NCBI GenBank assembly: GCA_964459445.1
Contig: CAYWMP010000044.1
Coordinates: 1 to 34,994, forward strand
Reading direction: 5' to 3'
Source: CAYWMP01 sp964459445
GTDB taxonomy: Bacteria > Desulfobacterota > DSM-4660 > Desulfatiglandales > HGW-15
DNA length: 34,994 bases
Below, one piece after another: positions 1-8,707 of this stretch (position 1 is its first letter; each line of letters opens with the position of its first letter). The position numbers and the translations under genes were made by a program. The notes under the pieces are model-generated. The model saw only the letters and a program-made list of their open reading frames with translations. It did no database searches and had not been told where the DNA came from.

Positions 1-394
1 AATTTGCGGCATAACATACCCGCAAAATTTCTCTTGACTTTCAACGGAATAACTTGGTGGCTGATCTCCTACATTGACCAAAAGACTATAGCCCGCCTCG
101 GCTGGATGCCGGTACCCGAACATGCGTGGGAACACGAAGATCCCAGTAACTTCGGTGCAGGCATAGATAAATATTGTTATTGTTCCAATTTAAGTACTTG
201 AGTGGTCTATTTTTGTCAAGCAGAAATCCAATCTCAACATTTTTCCCTTGACCTGGACGAACCGTACTGATAAAAAAAATTTACAGCTACATTTTTTGAA
301 GTATGGTGGATTAGATTTTTTCTTGTCCTTTTATCTTGCTATACCGCATTGCTTGCCTGAATTCATTGAGAACTTACCAGGGGTGGAGGTACCC
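1..394. other. Leader region upstream of the acyl-CoA dehydrogenase gene; no convincing gene
   Basis: An open frame at 4-201 (+) would give 65 residues, but it has no recognisable domain, no clear ribosome binding site and starts at the window edge, so I do not call it. The ORF containing the downstream dehydrogenase is open back to 248, but the family's N-terminus begins at 395. The rest is AT-rich and contains a candidate promoter at 248-276. Confidence 0.5.
248..276 (+). promoter_or_regulatory. Candidate sigma-70 promoter for the 395-8150 operon
   Basis: TTGACC at 248-253 is followed, after 17 bases, by TAAAAA at 271-276. Spacing and the -35 box are good and the -10 box is weak. It lies about 120 bases before the dehydrogenase start at 395, in AT-rich DNA. 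It is a sequence match only. Confidence 0.3.
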
Positions 395-1555
395 ATGGAC
401 TTTCAATTGACTGATAAACAAACCATGCTCAGAAAACTGGCATATGATTTGGCGGAAAAAGCATTCCGGCCAGAGGCCGCCAGATGGGATGAAGAGGAGT
501 CATTCCCTTGGGATAATATAAGGATTCTGGCGCAACATGATTTACTCGGGGTCGCAATCCCTGAGCGGTATGGAGGGGCGGGGGCCGGCATTCTTGAGTA
601 TATCCTGATCATCGAACAGATCGCCAGGGTGTGTGCAAATACCGCTGTTTTGGTTTTAGGAGCGAACAGCGTCGGGGGACGAATTCTGAATTTTGGGACC
701 GATGAGCAACGCGAAAGATATTTGCCTCCCCTTGCAAGGGGAGAAAAAATTGGGGCCTCTGCGGTGACTGAACCAGATGCAGGTTCCGATGTGAAAAGTG
801 GTCGCACGATTGCCCGTCCGAATGGGGAGCATTTTGTCATTAACGGACGAAAGTGCTTCATTACCCGGGGGGCCGTGGCAGAGATTTTTGTCGTGACGCT
901 TAAGGTGGCTGAGAATGGAATGGAGCCGAGACCTGGCTTCATCATTGTGGAGCGAGGAGCGCCGGGATTCAGTATCGGGAAAGTGGAGAAAACCCTAGGC
1001 CTCCGCGGAAATCCCTCGACTGAGCTCATGTTCGATGATTGTGTAGTCCCAAAGGAAAACCTTCTTAGAAAGGGCGAATTAAAGAATGTCTTAATGGGGC
1101 TTAACCTTGCCCGTTGTGGGAATGCCACCGTATCCCTTGGGCTTGCCCAGGGTGCCTTTGAGGAGGCCCTAAAATATACCCGGCAGAGGGAGCAATTTGG
1201 AAAAACATTGTCACGTTTTCAGGGAATTCAGTGGATGTTGGCAGACATGCTCATCAAGATCAAGGCGGCACGTCTCTTGATCTATAGTGCGGCGGTAAAT
1301 GCTGCTAAAGGATTTCCAAAAGCATTGGATGCTTCCGTTGCCAAGACCGTTTCAAATGAGATGGCGCTGGAAGTGACCAATATGGCATTACAGATTCACG
1401 GAGGCTACGGGTATTCCCGGGAATTTCCCCTTGAGCGGATGATGCGAGATGCAAGGGCATTCTCAATCGCCGGCGGTACGGTGCAGATCCAAAGAAACAT
1501 CATCGCTTCCCAGTTACTGAAACTCACGGCCGGTGCCGATCTCTCCCTTATTTAA
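395..1555 (+). CDS. Acyl-CoA dehydrogenase family flavoprotein lacking the usual catalytic glutamate
   Basis: 386 residues, the normal length for this FAD enzyme family, which oxidises acyl-CoA to enoyl-CoA and passes electrons to ETF. The start at 395 follows GGGGTGGAGGT by four bases and gives the usual N-terminus (MDFQLTDKQ); the frame is open further upstream without homology. Visible family landmarks are TEPDAGSD (125-132), the REQFGK segment (265-270) and IHGGYGYSREFPLER (334-348). The catalytic Glu of the MCAD class (in YEGT) is replaced: the segment here is IAGGT, with Gly360 at that position. The alternative Glu of isovaleryl-/long-chain enzymes (ER in helix G) is Ala239. The fold assignment is secure, but the reaction may be unusual. 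It is the first gene of the + operon. Confidence 0.93.
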   Translation: MDFQLTDKQTMLRKLAYDLAEKAFRPEAARWDEEESFPWDNIRILAQHDLLGVAIPERYGGAGAGILEYILIIEQIARVCANTAVLVLGANSVGGRILNFGTDEQRERYLPPLARGEKIGASAVTEPDAGSDVKSGRTIARPNGEHFVINGRKCFITRGAVAEIFVVTLKVAENGMEPRPGFIIVERGAPGFSIGKVEKTLGLRGNPSTELMFDDCVVPKENLLRKGELKNVLMGLNLARCGNATVSLGLAQGAFEEALKYTRQREQFGKTLSRFQGIQWMLADMLIKIKAARLLIYSAAVNAAKGFPKALDASVAKTVSNEMALEVTNMALQIHGGYGYSREFPLERMMRDARAFSIAGGTVQIQRNIIASQLLKLTAGADLSLI

Positions 1556-1674
1556 TCGCTTTTCATGGCAACCATCGCCTTACTGGGTGTAGTCTATGTC
1601 CTTTTTGATTGCTGCGGGGAGAAAGCAGGCTTTTCAATATACCTAGAAATAGGACGGCGCCCTCAGAAAACGAT

Positions 1675-3804
1675 ATGAACCCGGATAAGTATAGTTTGGC
1701 AATGCTGTTTGAGCCCCAGACGATAGCCGTGGTCGGGGCTTCGCAGGATCCAATGAAGGGAGGTCACCGTCCCCTTCGCTTTCTCTCTCAGCACGGATAC
1801 CGGGAGAGAGTATGCCCCGTCAATCCGAAATACGGGAAGATCGACGATCTTGAGTGTTACCCGTCCATCCTGGATATTCCCGGCCCTGTGGATGCCGTCA
1901 TGATCACCGTTCCTGAAGACCGGGTTTTTGGTGTCCTTGAGGAGTGTGAGGCCAAAGGTGTAAAGCTGATCATTATTCGGACGGCCTTCGATCTGGGCGG
2001 AAGAATCGCACAGACAGAGGCGAGGACCTTCTTAGAGTCCGTTCGCAAGAGCGGCGTGCGTATTATGGGGCCAGCCAGTCTGGGGTTTGTGAATGTCCAC
2101 AAACAGCTGGCCGCCTACTTCCACGTCTCCCTCAGTATGGAAAGATTGATCCCCGGCAAGATTGGTTTGATCTCCCAAAGCGGGGGCCTGAGTGGCGTCA
2201 TTTTCAACAGGGTCCAGGACTTGGGAGTAGGTTTCAGCCATGTGTTTTCCACCGGCATCGAGATAGACCTGGAAACTGCTGACTATATGGAGTTTCTAAT
2301 CGAAGACCCTTCTACCCAAGTCATCTGTTGTTTCATTGAAGGCTTCCGGGATCCCATCCGCATCCTGGGCTGCTTTGAGAAAGCGGCGGAGGCCGGTAAA
2401 CCGGTTGTTATGATGAAACTCGGTCGTTCCCATCTGGGAATGAAGGCAGCCAGATCCCATACCGGGAAGATGGTCGGAAGAGATGAGGTATGGAGTGCCC
2501 TATTCAAACAGAAAGGCATCGTAAGGGCCGACACGATAGATGAATTAGTAGAAACCTCTGTCCTCTTCGCCAAGGCGCAGAAACCCGAGGGGGCAGGTCT
2601 CGGTATCTTTGCCTCATCAGGAGGGGGCGCCAGTATATCAAGTGATCAGGCAGGGCTGTATGGGCTCGATCTTTGCGCGCTGAGTGAAAAGACCCAAAGG
2701 AAGCTCCAGCCTCTGCTGCCACGCTACGCTTCAATCGACAACCCTCTTGACGGCGGTCCGCTGGGTGAAGATCAATATATGCAATGTCTGGAATTCTTTG
2801 CGCAGGATGAGAGCATTGACCTTGTCCTTCTTCCCCTCACCATCGTGCCGAAGGATTTCGGCGTAGAGCGGGCAAGGCAACTCGTGCGAATGGCAGAGGG
2901 CGTGAAAAAACCGTTGATCGTCCTTTGGTTGGGAGGAAGTCTGGTAGGCAAGGCCGTCCGGATTGTTGAAGAAAGCCCTATACCAATTTTTCGCTCTGAA
3001 GAAAGATGCGTCAAAGCGCTGCGCTCCTTCATCGAGTATCACGAATTGCAAACGAGAAGCGCTTCGGGCGCTGACCCCAAGGCGACAGTCTCCAATGCGG
3101 AGAGGGAAGCTTTTGGTGCATTCGTGAGGGAGAAGGCCCTGACTTTCGGAGATGCCTCTTCCATCGGCTTGCTTTTGGACTACTTTGATATCCCAAGGGC
3201 CAGGGAAGGTGTGGTCGCGTCTTCTGAAGAGGCGCTGGGGCTGGCGCAGCAGTTCGGATACCCGGTGGCCCTGAAGGTTCTGAGTCCTCAGGTCATTCAC
3301 AAAACGGAATATGGTGGCGTGAGGACCAACATCCAAAATGACACCGAGCTTTTGGAGAGCTGTGCCGAAATCATCAACGCTGTCAAGGAACATGTCCCGG
3401 GAATCAATATCTCGGGAATACTTGTCCAGGAGATGATCTCAAACGGAACGGAGTTTCTGCTGGGAATGCACCGCGACTCGGAGTTAGGTCCTATCGTGAC
3501 TTGTGGTTTGGGGGGGATATTTGTCGAGTTATTGCGGGACTTCGCCATGGGCATCCCACCCTTTGATGCTGCCGCTGCGGAAGCCATGCTCAAAAGGCTT
3601 AAGGGCTATGCCGTTTTGAGCGGATACCGAGGGAAGAAAGGCATGGATATCCGGGCCCTGGCTCGAACCATTGCGAAGTTTTCAAGGATGTCCATCCTGC
3701 TTGAGGACCAAATTGACGATATAGAGATCAATCCTTTGGTCGTTCTGGAGCAGCCAAATGGGGTCATAGCGGTAGATTGCAGAGCCATAGCCAGGGGGCC
3801 GTAA
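1675..3804 (+). CDS. Acyl-CoA synthetase (NDP-forming), fused alpha and beta domains
   Basis: 709 residues from the ATG at 1675; the frame is open to a TTG at 1609, but the family N-terminus (short leader, then IAVVGASQDP) fits 1675. Family members interconvert acyl-CoA + ADP + Pi and acid + CoA + ATP. Domain order: CoA-binding Rossmann domain (about 10-140), succinyl-CoA-synthetase-like flavodoxin domains (about 150-460) and a C-terminal ATP-grasp domain (about 490-709). The phospho-histidine motif ARSHTG is present, with His262 as the phosphorylated residue. ATP-grasp landmarks are LKVLSPQVIHKTEYGGV, CGLGGIFVE and EINPLVV. It begins 119 bases after the dehydrogenase. In context it would activate an acid, possibly the AOR product, or harvest ATP from acyl-CoA. 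The substrate cannot be read from the sequence. Confidence 0.92.
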   Translation: MNPDKYSLAMLFEPQTIAVVGASQDPMKGGHRPLRFLSQHGYRERVCPVNPKYGKIDDLECYPSILDIPGPVDAVMITVPEDRVFGVLEECEAKGVKLIIIRTAFDLGGRIAQTEARTFLESVRKSGVRIMGPASLGFVNVHKQLAAYFHVSLSMERLIPGKIGLISQSGGLSGVIFNRVQDLGVGFSHVFSTGIEIDLETADYMEFLIEDPSTQVICCFIEGFRDPIRILGCFEKAAEAGKPVVMMKLGRSHLGMKAARSHTGKMVGRDEVWSALFKQKGIVRADTIDELVETSVLFAKAQKPEGAGLGIFASSGGGASISSDQAGLYGLDLCALSEKTQRKLQPLLPRYASIDNPLDGGPLGEDQYMQCLEFFAQDESIDLVLLPLTIVPKDFGVERARQLVRMAEGVKKPLIVLWLGGSLVGKAVRIVEESPIPIFRSEERCVKALRSFIEYHELQTRSASGADPKATVSNAEREAFGAFVREKALTFGDASSIGLLLDYFDIPRAREGVVASSEEALGLAQQFGYPVALKVLSPQVIHKTEYGGVRTNIQNDTELLESCAEIINAVKEHVPGINISGILVQEMISNGTEFLLGMHRDSELGPIVTCGLGGIFVELLRDFAMGIPPFDAAAAEAMLKRLKGYAVLSGYRGKKGMDIRALARTIAKFSRMSILLEDQIDDIEINPLVVLEQPNGVIAVDCRAIARGP

Positions 3805-3845
3805 GCTGACCGAAACGCCCACAGTGAGGAGCGAAACGAGAAGTT

Positions 3846-4250
3846 ATGGGAAGCATTCTATCCAGCAAAGAGCTGTTCCATGAAGGCCCAGAAGGACCCG
3901 AACTTCTGGGAAGCAATTGTAAATCTTGCGGAAAATTTGCGTTTCCCCGGCGCAGAATCTGCCCTGCCTGCCAAAGCGATGAAGAGATGGCGCAGGTGTC
4001 CCTTAGCAGGAAGGGAAAACTTTACACATATACGATCGTGAGACAGGGACTCAAAGGATTTGAAACGCCCTATGCCCTGGGTTTTGTGGATCTCCCGGAA
4101 GGCGTACGAGTCTTTGCACAGTTAACGGTCTTCGAACCATGGGCGCTTCAGGTTGGGATGGAGGTTGAGTTGGTGCTGGGGAAGGTTGCCAGCAGAGGCG
4201 ATGGGGAAGATGTGATCTCCTATAGGTTTAGGCCGGTTTTAAAGCAATAG
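3846..4250 (+). CDS. DUF35 zinc-ribbon/OB-fold protein, thiolase partner
   Basis: 134 residues. An N-terminal zinc ribbon has Cys25-x2-Cys28 and Cys39-x2-Cys42, followed by an OB-fold-like half (YTYTIVRQG, YALGFVDLPEG, VFAQL). Proteins of this family pair with thiolase-fold enzymes encoded next door, for example BbsA with the thiolase BbsB in anaerobic toluene degradation, and DUF35 partners of steroid lipid-transfer proteins. The thiolase gene starts 12 bases downstream, so a heteromeric complex is the natural inference. The family call is firm; the substrate is unknown. Confidence 0.9.
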   Translation: MGSILSSKELFHEGPEGPELLGSNCKSCGKFAFPRRRICPACQSDEEMAQVSLSRKGKLYTYTIVRQGLKGFETPYALGFVDLPEGVRVFAQLTVFEPWALQVGMEVELVLGKVASRGDGEDVISYRFRPVLKQ

Positions 4251-4262
4251 GGAGTAAAAAAT

Positions 4263-5393
4263 ATGAGAGATGTCTACGTCATTGGGGCGGGAATGCTTCG
4301 TTTTGGCAGATACCCTGACCGGTGGGCGGAAGAATTGGGCGAAGAGGCCGTATGGGCCGCCATAAAGGATGCCGCGGTCAGCCCCATTCAAATACAGGCC
4401 GCTGTTTGCAGTCACTCCCTCCAGGGACGGGTGGCCGGCCAGCGCATACTGAAGCGCATTGGCATCCATGGCATAGAGGTATTGAATGTGGAGAATGCCT
4501 GCACAGGAGGATCGACCGGGTTTCGCCAAGCATATGTCCTGGTGGCGAGCGGGCTCTACGATCTGGTCCTGGCCGTCGGCGTTGAAAAGATGTTTGAAGG
4601 ACTCATTCAACCAAATCTCGAGGACTTGGACGGCCTGATGGGCCGAACCATGCCGGCGCAATATGCCATGCGCGCCCGGCGGCATATGAGCGAATACAAA
4701 ACGACCCTGAGGCAGCTCGCCATGGTTTCGGAGAAGAATCATCGCTACGGCGCGCTAAACCCCTATGCTCAATATCAGAAGGAACTTAGCATTGAGGACA
4801 TTCTGAACTCCAGGATGATTGCCGAGCCCCTGACCTTGCTCCAGTGCTGCCCCGCGGGGGATGGAGCGGCCGCCGTGATTCTTGCCTCTGGGAAAATGGC
4901 GAAAAGACACTCCGGCAGGGCCGTCAAGGTCGCCGCGTCGGTGCTCGCTTCGGGTCTTCTCTATGACTCCAATAGCAGTTGGTCCTCTTCGGAAGCAAGC
5001 ATTCGGGCGGCAAAGAGCGCCTATGAACAGGCTGGCATCGGACCTGAAGATATCGACGTCTGTGAGCTGCATGACTGTTTCAGTATCGCTGAAATCATCC
5101 ACTATGAGAGCCTGGGCTTTTGCCAAAAAGGAGAAGGCGGGCGATTTGTCGAGGAGGGGAAATCAGAAATAGGCGGCAAGGTGGCGGTCAATCCCAGTGG
5201 CGGATTGCTCTCCAAGGGACACCCCCTGGGAGCAACCGGTGTTGCGCAGGTGGTTGAAATCCTATGGCAACTAAGAGGGGATGCCGGCAAAAGACAGGTT
5301 TCCGGGCCCAAAGTTGGCATGGCCCACACGATGGGCGGGCCCATTCCCGAACTGGAAGTGGGCTCCTGCGCAGTTCATATTCTTGTGAGATAA
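4263..5393 (+). CDS. Thiolase of the SCP-x/lipid-transfer type
   Basis: 376 residues. The nucleophilic cysteine is Cys80 in NVENACTGGS, so this is a cysteine thiolase rather than a Cys-less aldolase relative. The SCP-x-type motif ELHDCFSIAEI and the NPSGG...GHPLGATG motif with the catalytic His are both intact. The expected reaction is CoA-dependent cleavage of a 3-oxoacyl-CoA, or the reverse. It follows the DUF35 gene by 12 bases, as in BbsA/BbsB-type pairs. ATG 4263 is preceded by AGGGAGTAAAAAAT. It completes a beta-oxidation-like set with the dehydrogenase at 395, although no hydratase or hydroxyacyl-CoA dehydrogenase is in this operon. Confidence 0.92.
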   Translation: MRDVYVIGAGMLRFGRYPDRWAEELGEEAVWAAIKDAAVSPIQIQAAVCSHSLQGRVAGQRILKRIGIHGIEVLNVENACTGGSTGFRQAYVLVASGLYDLVLAVGVEKMFEGLIQPNLEDLDGLMGRTMPAQYAMRARRHMSEYKTTLRQLAMVSEKNHRYGALNPYAQYQKELSIEDILNSRMIAEPLTLLQCCPAGDGAAAVILASGKMAKRHSGRAVKVAASVLASGLLYDSNSSWSSSEASIRAAKSAYEQAGIGPEDIDVCELHDCFSIAEIIHYESLGFCQKGEGGRFVEEGKSEIGGKVAVNPSGGLLSKGHPLGATGVAQVVEILWQLRGDAGKRQVSGPKVGMAHTMGGPIPELEVGSCAVHILVR

Positions 5394-5431
5394 CCGAGAT
5401 TCGTGGCGTTATAGCATCATTGGGGGATATA

Positions 5432-7300
5432 ATGAACAAGGGTTACATGGGAAAAATTCTCGTGGTGGATATGTCCAGAAAGACGATAGAGGAAGAAAGT
5501 TTGCCTGAACAAGTGACCTTGAAGAAATATGTGGGGTGCGTTGGTCTTGGGATGAAGATTTTGTTTGACAGGATCGAGCCAGAAGTACAGCCCTTAGACC
5601 CAGAAAATCCCCTCATTTTCATGACCGGCCCCTTAACCGGGACTGCTGTGCCCAGTCCCACCAATTGGACGGTCGTCACGGTGAATCGGAACTTTCCGAA
5701 GGCGGCAGGAACATCCCATTCCCATGGGTTCTGGGGAGTGCGTCTCAAATCATGTGGCTACGATGGAATCATCATTAAGGGTGCGGCAAAAAAGCCTTGT
5801 TACTTGCATGTTCACGAGGGCGGTGCCGATTTGAGGGATGCTACTCAATACTGGGGCCTGGATACCCATGATACCGAAGATGCCGTGAAAGGCGCCTTGA
5901 AGGACGAACATAGCAGCGTTGCCTGTATTGGACCTGCCGGGGAGCACATGTGCAGGGGGGCTTGCATTGCCAATGATAGAAACCACCTCGCATCAAAGGG
6001 AGGGACCGGGGCGATTATGGGATCAAAGAAACTTAAGGCAATCGCCGTTTCAAGAGGAACGCGTAAGATCGCCATTCACGATAGAGAAGCGCTCAAGGAG
6101 GTCGTGCGCCGTTGGAAGGAAAACCTCCCCAAGGCCTACTTTTACAGTTCCAAAGACGGGGGTATCACGAGAAAATATCTCAAGGTTGCTGAGCGAGGGA
6201 TTGTGGCGTGGAAGAACATGTCAGCGCCCGGAGAGATGCTGAAATATGGCCGGAATCTGGTGGAGACGGCGAAGGCATCCAAAGTCACCGGAAGATATTG
6301 TTACAACTGCCTCATCGGTTGCTCCTATGACATTGAGATTGGATCGGGGCCCCATAAGGGATACAGGGCAACGCTGACGGGAGGAGGAGAAGGCACCGAG
6401 GGCGCTGCAGGTCTCATTGGTGTTGAGGATGGCGGGACCGCCTTTTATTTGACAGACATTTACGACAGGTTGGGCCTTGATTCCAGTGAACCGGGCAGCG
6501 CACTCGCACTCGCCTATGAGTGTTATAATAGGGGTTTGATTTCTAAAGAGGATACGGACGGCCTTGAGCTGGAATGGGGAAACTGGAATGCGGCCGTCGA
6601 ACTTCTCAACAAAATGATCAAGAGGGAGGGATTTGGAAAGGTACTGGCTGAAGGTCCTCAAAAGGCTGCAGAGATCATTGGCGGGGACGCTCCCAAATAC
6701 GCACTTCATATAAAGGGAACGGGATACAATCTTCATGACTGGCGGCCTTATTGGCAGAAGCTATTTGCTCAGATCATTGCCACCGCAGGACCTTGCCACC
6801 ACGGGACAGGCGTAGATGGCCTTACCGCCGAGCCTGACCTTGGATATCACGAAAGACAAAAGCCATTCTTTTTGGAAGGAATCGTTGATGGGGTAAGGAA
6901 GACCCAGATCAAGAAAATATGGACAGACTGCCTGGGGATCTGTGACTTCGTTGCAATCGGTCTTCCAAAGTTTGCCCAATTCAGCGCACAGGCATTATCC
7001 TGCGTCACCGGATGGGACTTTACTCCCGGAGAAGCCGAATCAGTCGGTGAGCGCGTCATCAACCTCGAAAAGCTTTTCAGCATCAAAAGGGGTTTCACGA
7101 TTGATGATGATCTCAATGTCGGACAGAGGGTCATGGAGGCCCCTGGCGAGGGGCCTGCCAAAGGAAGGACCCTCGCTCCCCATCTGAAAGACCTCCTCCT
7201 GGAATACTATCAGGCGATGGGCTGGGACGGGGAAGGGGTGCCAAGGGATGAGACCCTGAAGAAACTCGATCTCAGGGTAGAAGATCGGGGGAGGGCTTAG
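5432..7300 (+). CDS. Aldehyde:ferredoxin oxidoreductase (tungsten/molybdopterin), copy 1
   Basis: 622 residues from the ATG at 5432, preceded by GGGGGATATA; the frame extends back into the thiolase gene but the AOR N-terminus (GYMGKILVVDMS) fixes the start. The enzyme oxidises aldehydes to acids, reducing ferredoxin through a bis-pterin W/Mo site and a [4Fe-4S] cluster. Cluster ligands are Cys290, Cys293 and Cys297 (CYNCLIGC) plus the distal Cys near 504 in DCLGIC. Pterin-site segments include GGTGAIMGSKKLKAI. It lies 38 bases after the thiolase and one base before the regulator gene, so it belongs to the acyl-CoA operon and probably feeds an acid to the synthetase at 1675. Cytoplasmic; no signal peptide seen. 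Confidence 0.93.
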   Translation: MNKGYMGKILVVDMSRKTIEEESLPEQVTLKKYVGCVGLGMKILFDRIEPEVQPLDPENPLIFMTGPLTGTAVPSPTNWTVVTVNRNFPKAAGTSHSHGFWGVRLKSCGYDGIIIKGAAKKPCYLHVHEGGADLRDATQYWGLDTHDTEDAVKGALKDEHSSVACIGPAGEHMCRGACIANDRNHLASKGGTGAIMGSKKLKAIAVSRGTRKIAIHDREALKEVVRRWKENLPKAYFYSSKDGGITRKYLKVAERGIVAWKNMSAPGEMLKYGRNLVETAKASKVTGRYCYNCLIGCSYDIEIGSGPHKGYRATLTGGGEGTEGAAGLIGVEDGGTAFYLTDIYDRLGLDSSEPGSALALAYECYNRGLISKEDTDGLELEWGNWNAAVELLNKMIKREGFGKVLAEGPQKAAEIIGGDAPKYALHIKGTGYNLHDWRPYWQKLFAQIIATAGPCHHGTGVDGLTAEPDLGYHERQKPFFLEGIVDGVRKTQIKKIWTDCLGICDFVAIGLPKFAQFSAQALSCVTGWDFTPGEAESVGERVINLEKLFSIKRGFTIDDDLNVGQRVMEAPGEGPAKGRTLAPHLKDLLLEYYQAMGWDGEGVPRDETLKKLDLRVEDRGRA

Positions 7301-7301
7301 T

Positions 7302-8150
7302 ATGGCGGCAAATGTGCTTGAGGAGCGAACCAGAAGCCACTACGATACACTCACCAAGAGTTGTAAGAAGGTAGCGGACTTCCTCCTGTCGCATATGGAG
7401 GATGCGGCATTCCTCGATATTTCTCACCTGAGCAAAGAAATCCAGGTAAGCGAAACGACGGTGATCCGGTTTGCCAGGGCAGTGGGGTATGATGGATTTA
7501 CCGGGATGCAGCAAGATGTGAGGGGCTGGTTGAAAGAGAGAGTGACGCCCCAGGAGCGAATGGAAAGATCTAAATTCAAGAAGTCGTCGGAATTATATGA
7601 AAGCATTTTGGATACCGATATACGAAACCTGAAAGATCTCAGGGCTGAGTTCTTTGAAGAAAAGATCCAAGAAGTTGTGCGGACCATGGCAAGAGGTCGA
7701 CATACCTATATCATGGGATATCGCACCTCTTTCCCGATGGCCTCTCTTCTATATATGTTTTTGATACAGATCATGCCCCAAGTTGAGCTTATCGATATGA
7801 GCGGAGGCGCCATCTATGATCGCATAGCAGGCTGGGGAGAAAACGATGCGTTAGTGGCCTTTAGCTTTCCCAGGTATTCAAGGATTACTCTTGAAATTGG
7901 GCAATGTGCCAAAAGCAGAGGGTGCACACTGGTTGGGATCACCGACAACCCGTTATCGCCCCTTGGGAGAATTGCTGACATCAGCTTACCTGTGAGATGC
8001 GAGAGCCCCGCATTCTTCAATTCCATGGCAGCATGCCTATCTCTCATCAATTGCCTTGCCGGCGGTATTGCGCTGATAAAAGGGAAGGATTCCATTGCTC
8101 AATTAAGACATCGGGACAAAATGATTAAGCAACTAAGAATTCTGGTATGA
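7302..8150 (+). CDS. MurR/RpiR-family transcriptional regulator (HTH + SIS domain)
   Basis: 282 residues. The N-terminal RpiR-type helix-turn-helix covers about residues 1-80 (HLSKEIQVSETTVIRFARAVGYDGF). A SIS domain follows (about 120-260), with TYIMGYRTS, ALVAFSFPRYS and LVGITDNPLSPLG. SIS domains usually sense phosphosugars, but no sugar gene is nearby, so the effector may be an acyl-CoA or another metabolite of this operon. The ATG lies one base after the AOR stop, indicating co-transcription and probable autoregulation. Confidence 0.9.
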   Translation: MAANVLEERTRSHYDTLTKSCKKVADFLLSHMEDAAFLDISHLSKEIQVSETTVIRFARAVGYDGFTGMQQDVRGWLKERVTPQERMERSKFKKSSELYESILDTDIRNLKDLRAEFFEEKIQEVVRTMARGRHTYIMGYRTSFPMASLLYMFLIQIMPQVELIDMSGGAIYDRIAGWGENDALVAFSFPRYSRITLEIGQCAKSRGCTLVGITDNPLSPLGRIADISLPVRCESPAFFNSMAACLSLINCLAGGIALIKGKDSIAQLRHRDKMIKQLRILV

Positions 8151-8461
8151 CCCGGGTCGGTGAAAGGGTTTCGCGGCTTCCATCCATCTTATCGACGTCA
8201 GGTCGTGCATTGCGCGTTGGGCAGATCCAGGTATTGTTCCAAAAAGGATCTGGTTCTATTCATTCCAATAATAATACTTGGATGGTATCTTATTGTACTT
8301 TATTCTACCCGATAGCTCATAATGCGCCTTCCATCCTCCTCATCTCCATCCGCCCTTGTTCTATTTGGTATTTATATAATATTTCAATAGGTTATCCCAA
8401 AACATTACCGGTCTCAGTTGAAGGCTGTCCTCCCTGCCAAACGAAAACTGAAAAGGAAAGA

Positions 8462-8487
8462 TGATCCAAAAAAGATCACTTTTTTTC
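8462..8487 (+). terminator. Weak rho-independent terminator candidate
   Basis: A five-base stem TGATC/GATCA (8462-8466 and 8474-8478) with a seven-base A-rich loop is followed by a run of seven T at 8480-8486. The stem is short, so termination would be weak. It could end the 395-8150 operon just before the next promoter. Confidence 0.25.
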
Positions 8488-8517
8488 TTGACAATATTCC
8501 TTTCATGTATCAATAAT
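8488..8517 (+). promoter_or_regulatory. Sigma-70-type promoter for the flavoprotein gene
   Basis: A perfect TTGACA at 8488-8493 is followed, after 18 bases, by AATAAT at 8512-8517 within ATCAATAATACG. It is the best promoter match seen on the + strand and lies about 190 bases before the ATG at 8708, leaving a long untranslated leader. Confidence 0.45.
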
Positions 8518-8707
8518 ACGACAATATCAACCATCCGGAAACCGAAAACCCTTACCCAAGAAGATCTTACCAATGCGAAATGGACAGGGATCTGATTTCA
8601 CTTTGCGACCATCATCCCTTTGCCTCAAAAAACGCATGGAGTGAAGTTTCACACCAACTGCATGTCTGGGAACATGCCATCCTTTTTGAAGAAAGGAGGA
8701 AATCAAG

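Larger units (their letters stand above)
8151..8707. other. Intergenic region between regulator and iron-sulfur flavoprotein
   Basis: A 557-base stretch. A frame at 8147-8464 (+, 105 codons) overlaps the regulator stop by four bases; it is rich in Ser, Pro and Ile, has no family resemblance and I treat it as spurious. The stretch contains a weak terminator-like hairpin (8462-8487), a good promoter match (8488-8517) and a leader of about 190 bases. The leader includes the small inverted repeats GTGAAgtTTCAC (8641-8652) and GCATGT/ACATGC (8660-8665 and 8672-8677). No known riboswitch was recognised. Confidence 0.5.

Noticed and set aside
4..201. 65-codon open frame at the left edge (+)
   Set aside because: No domain, no clear ribosome binding site and no operon link; it could be chance or the end of an unseen element.
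7302..8150. RpiR-type regulator as evidence for a sugar pathway
   Set aside because: The SIS domain suggests it, but no sugar kinase, isomerase or transporter is nearby; the operon is acyl-CoA metabolism.
8147..8464. 105-codon frame overlapping the RpiR gene stop
   Set aside because: The ATGA overlap looks operonic, but the protein has no family resemblance and the DNA reads as intergenic with promoter and terminator signals further on.
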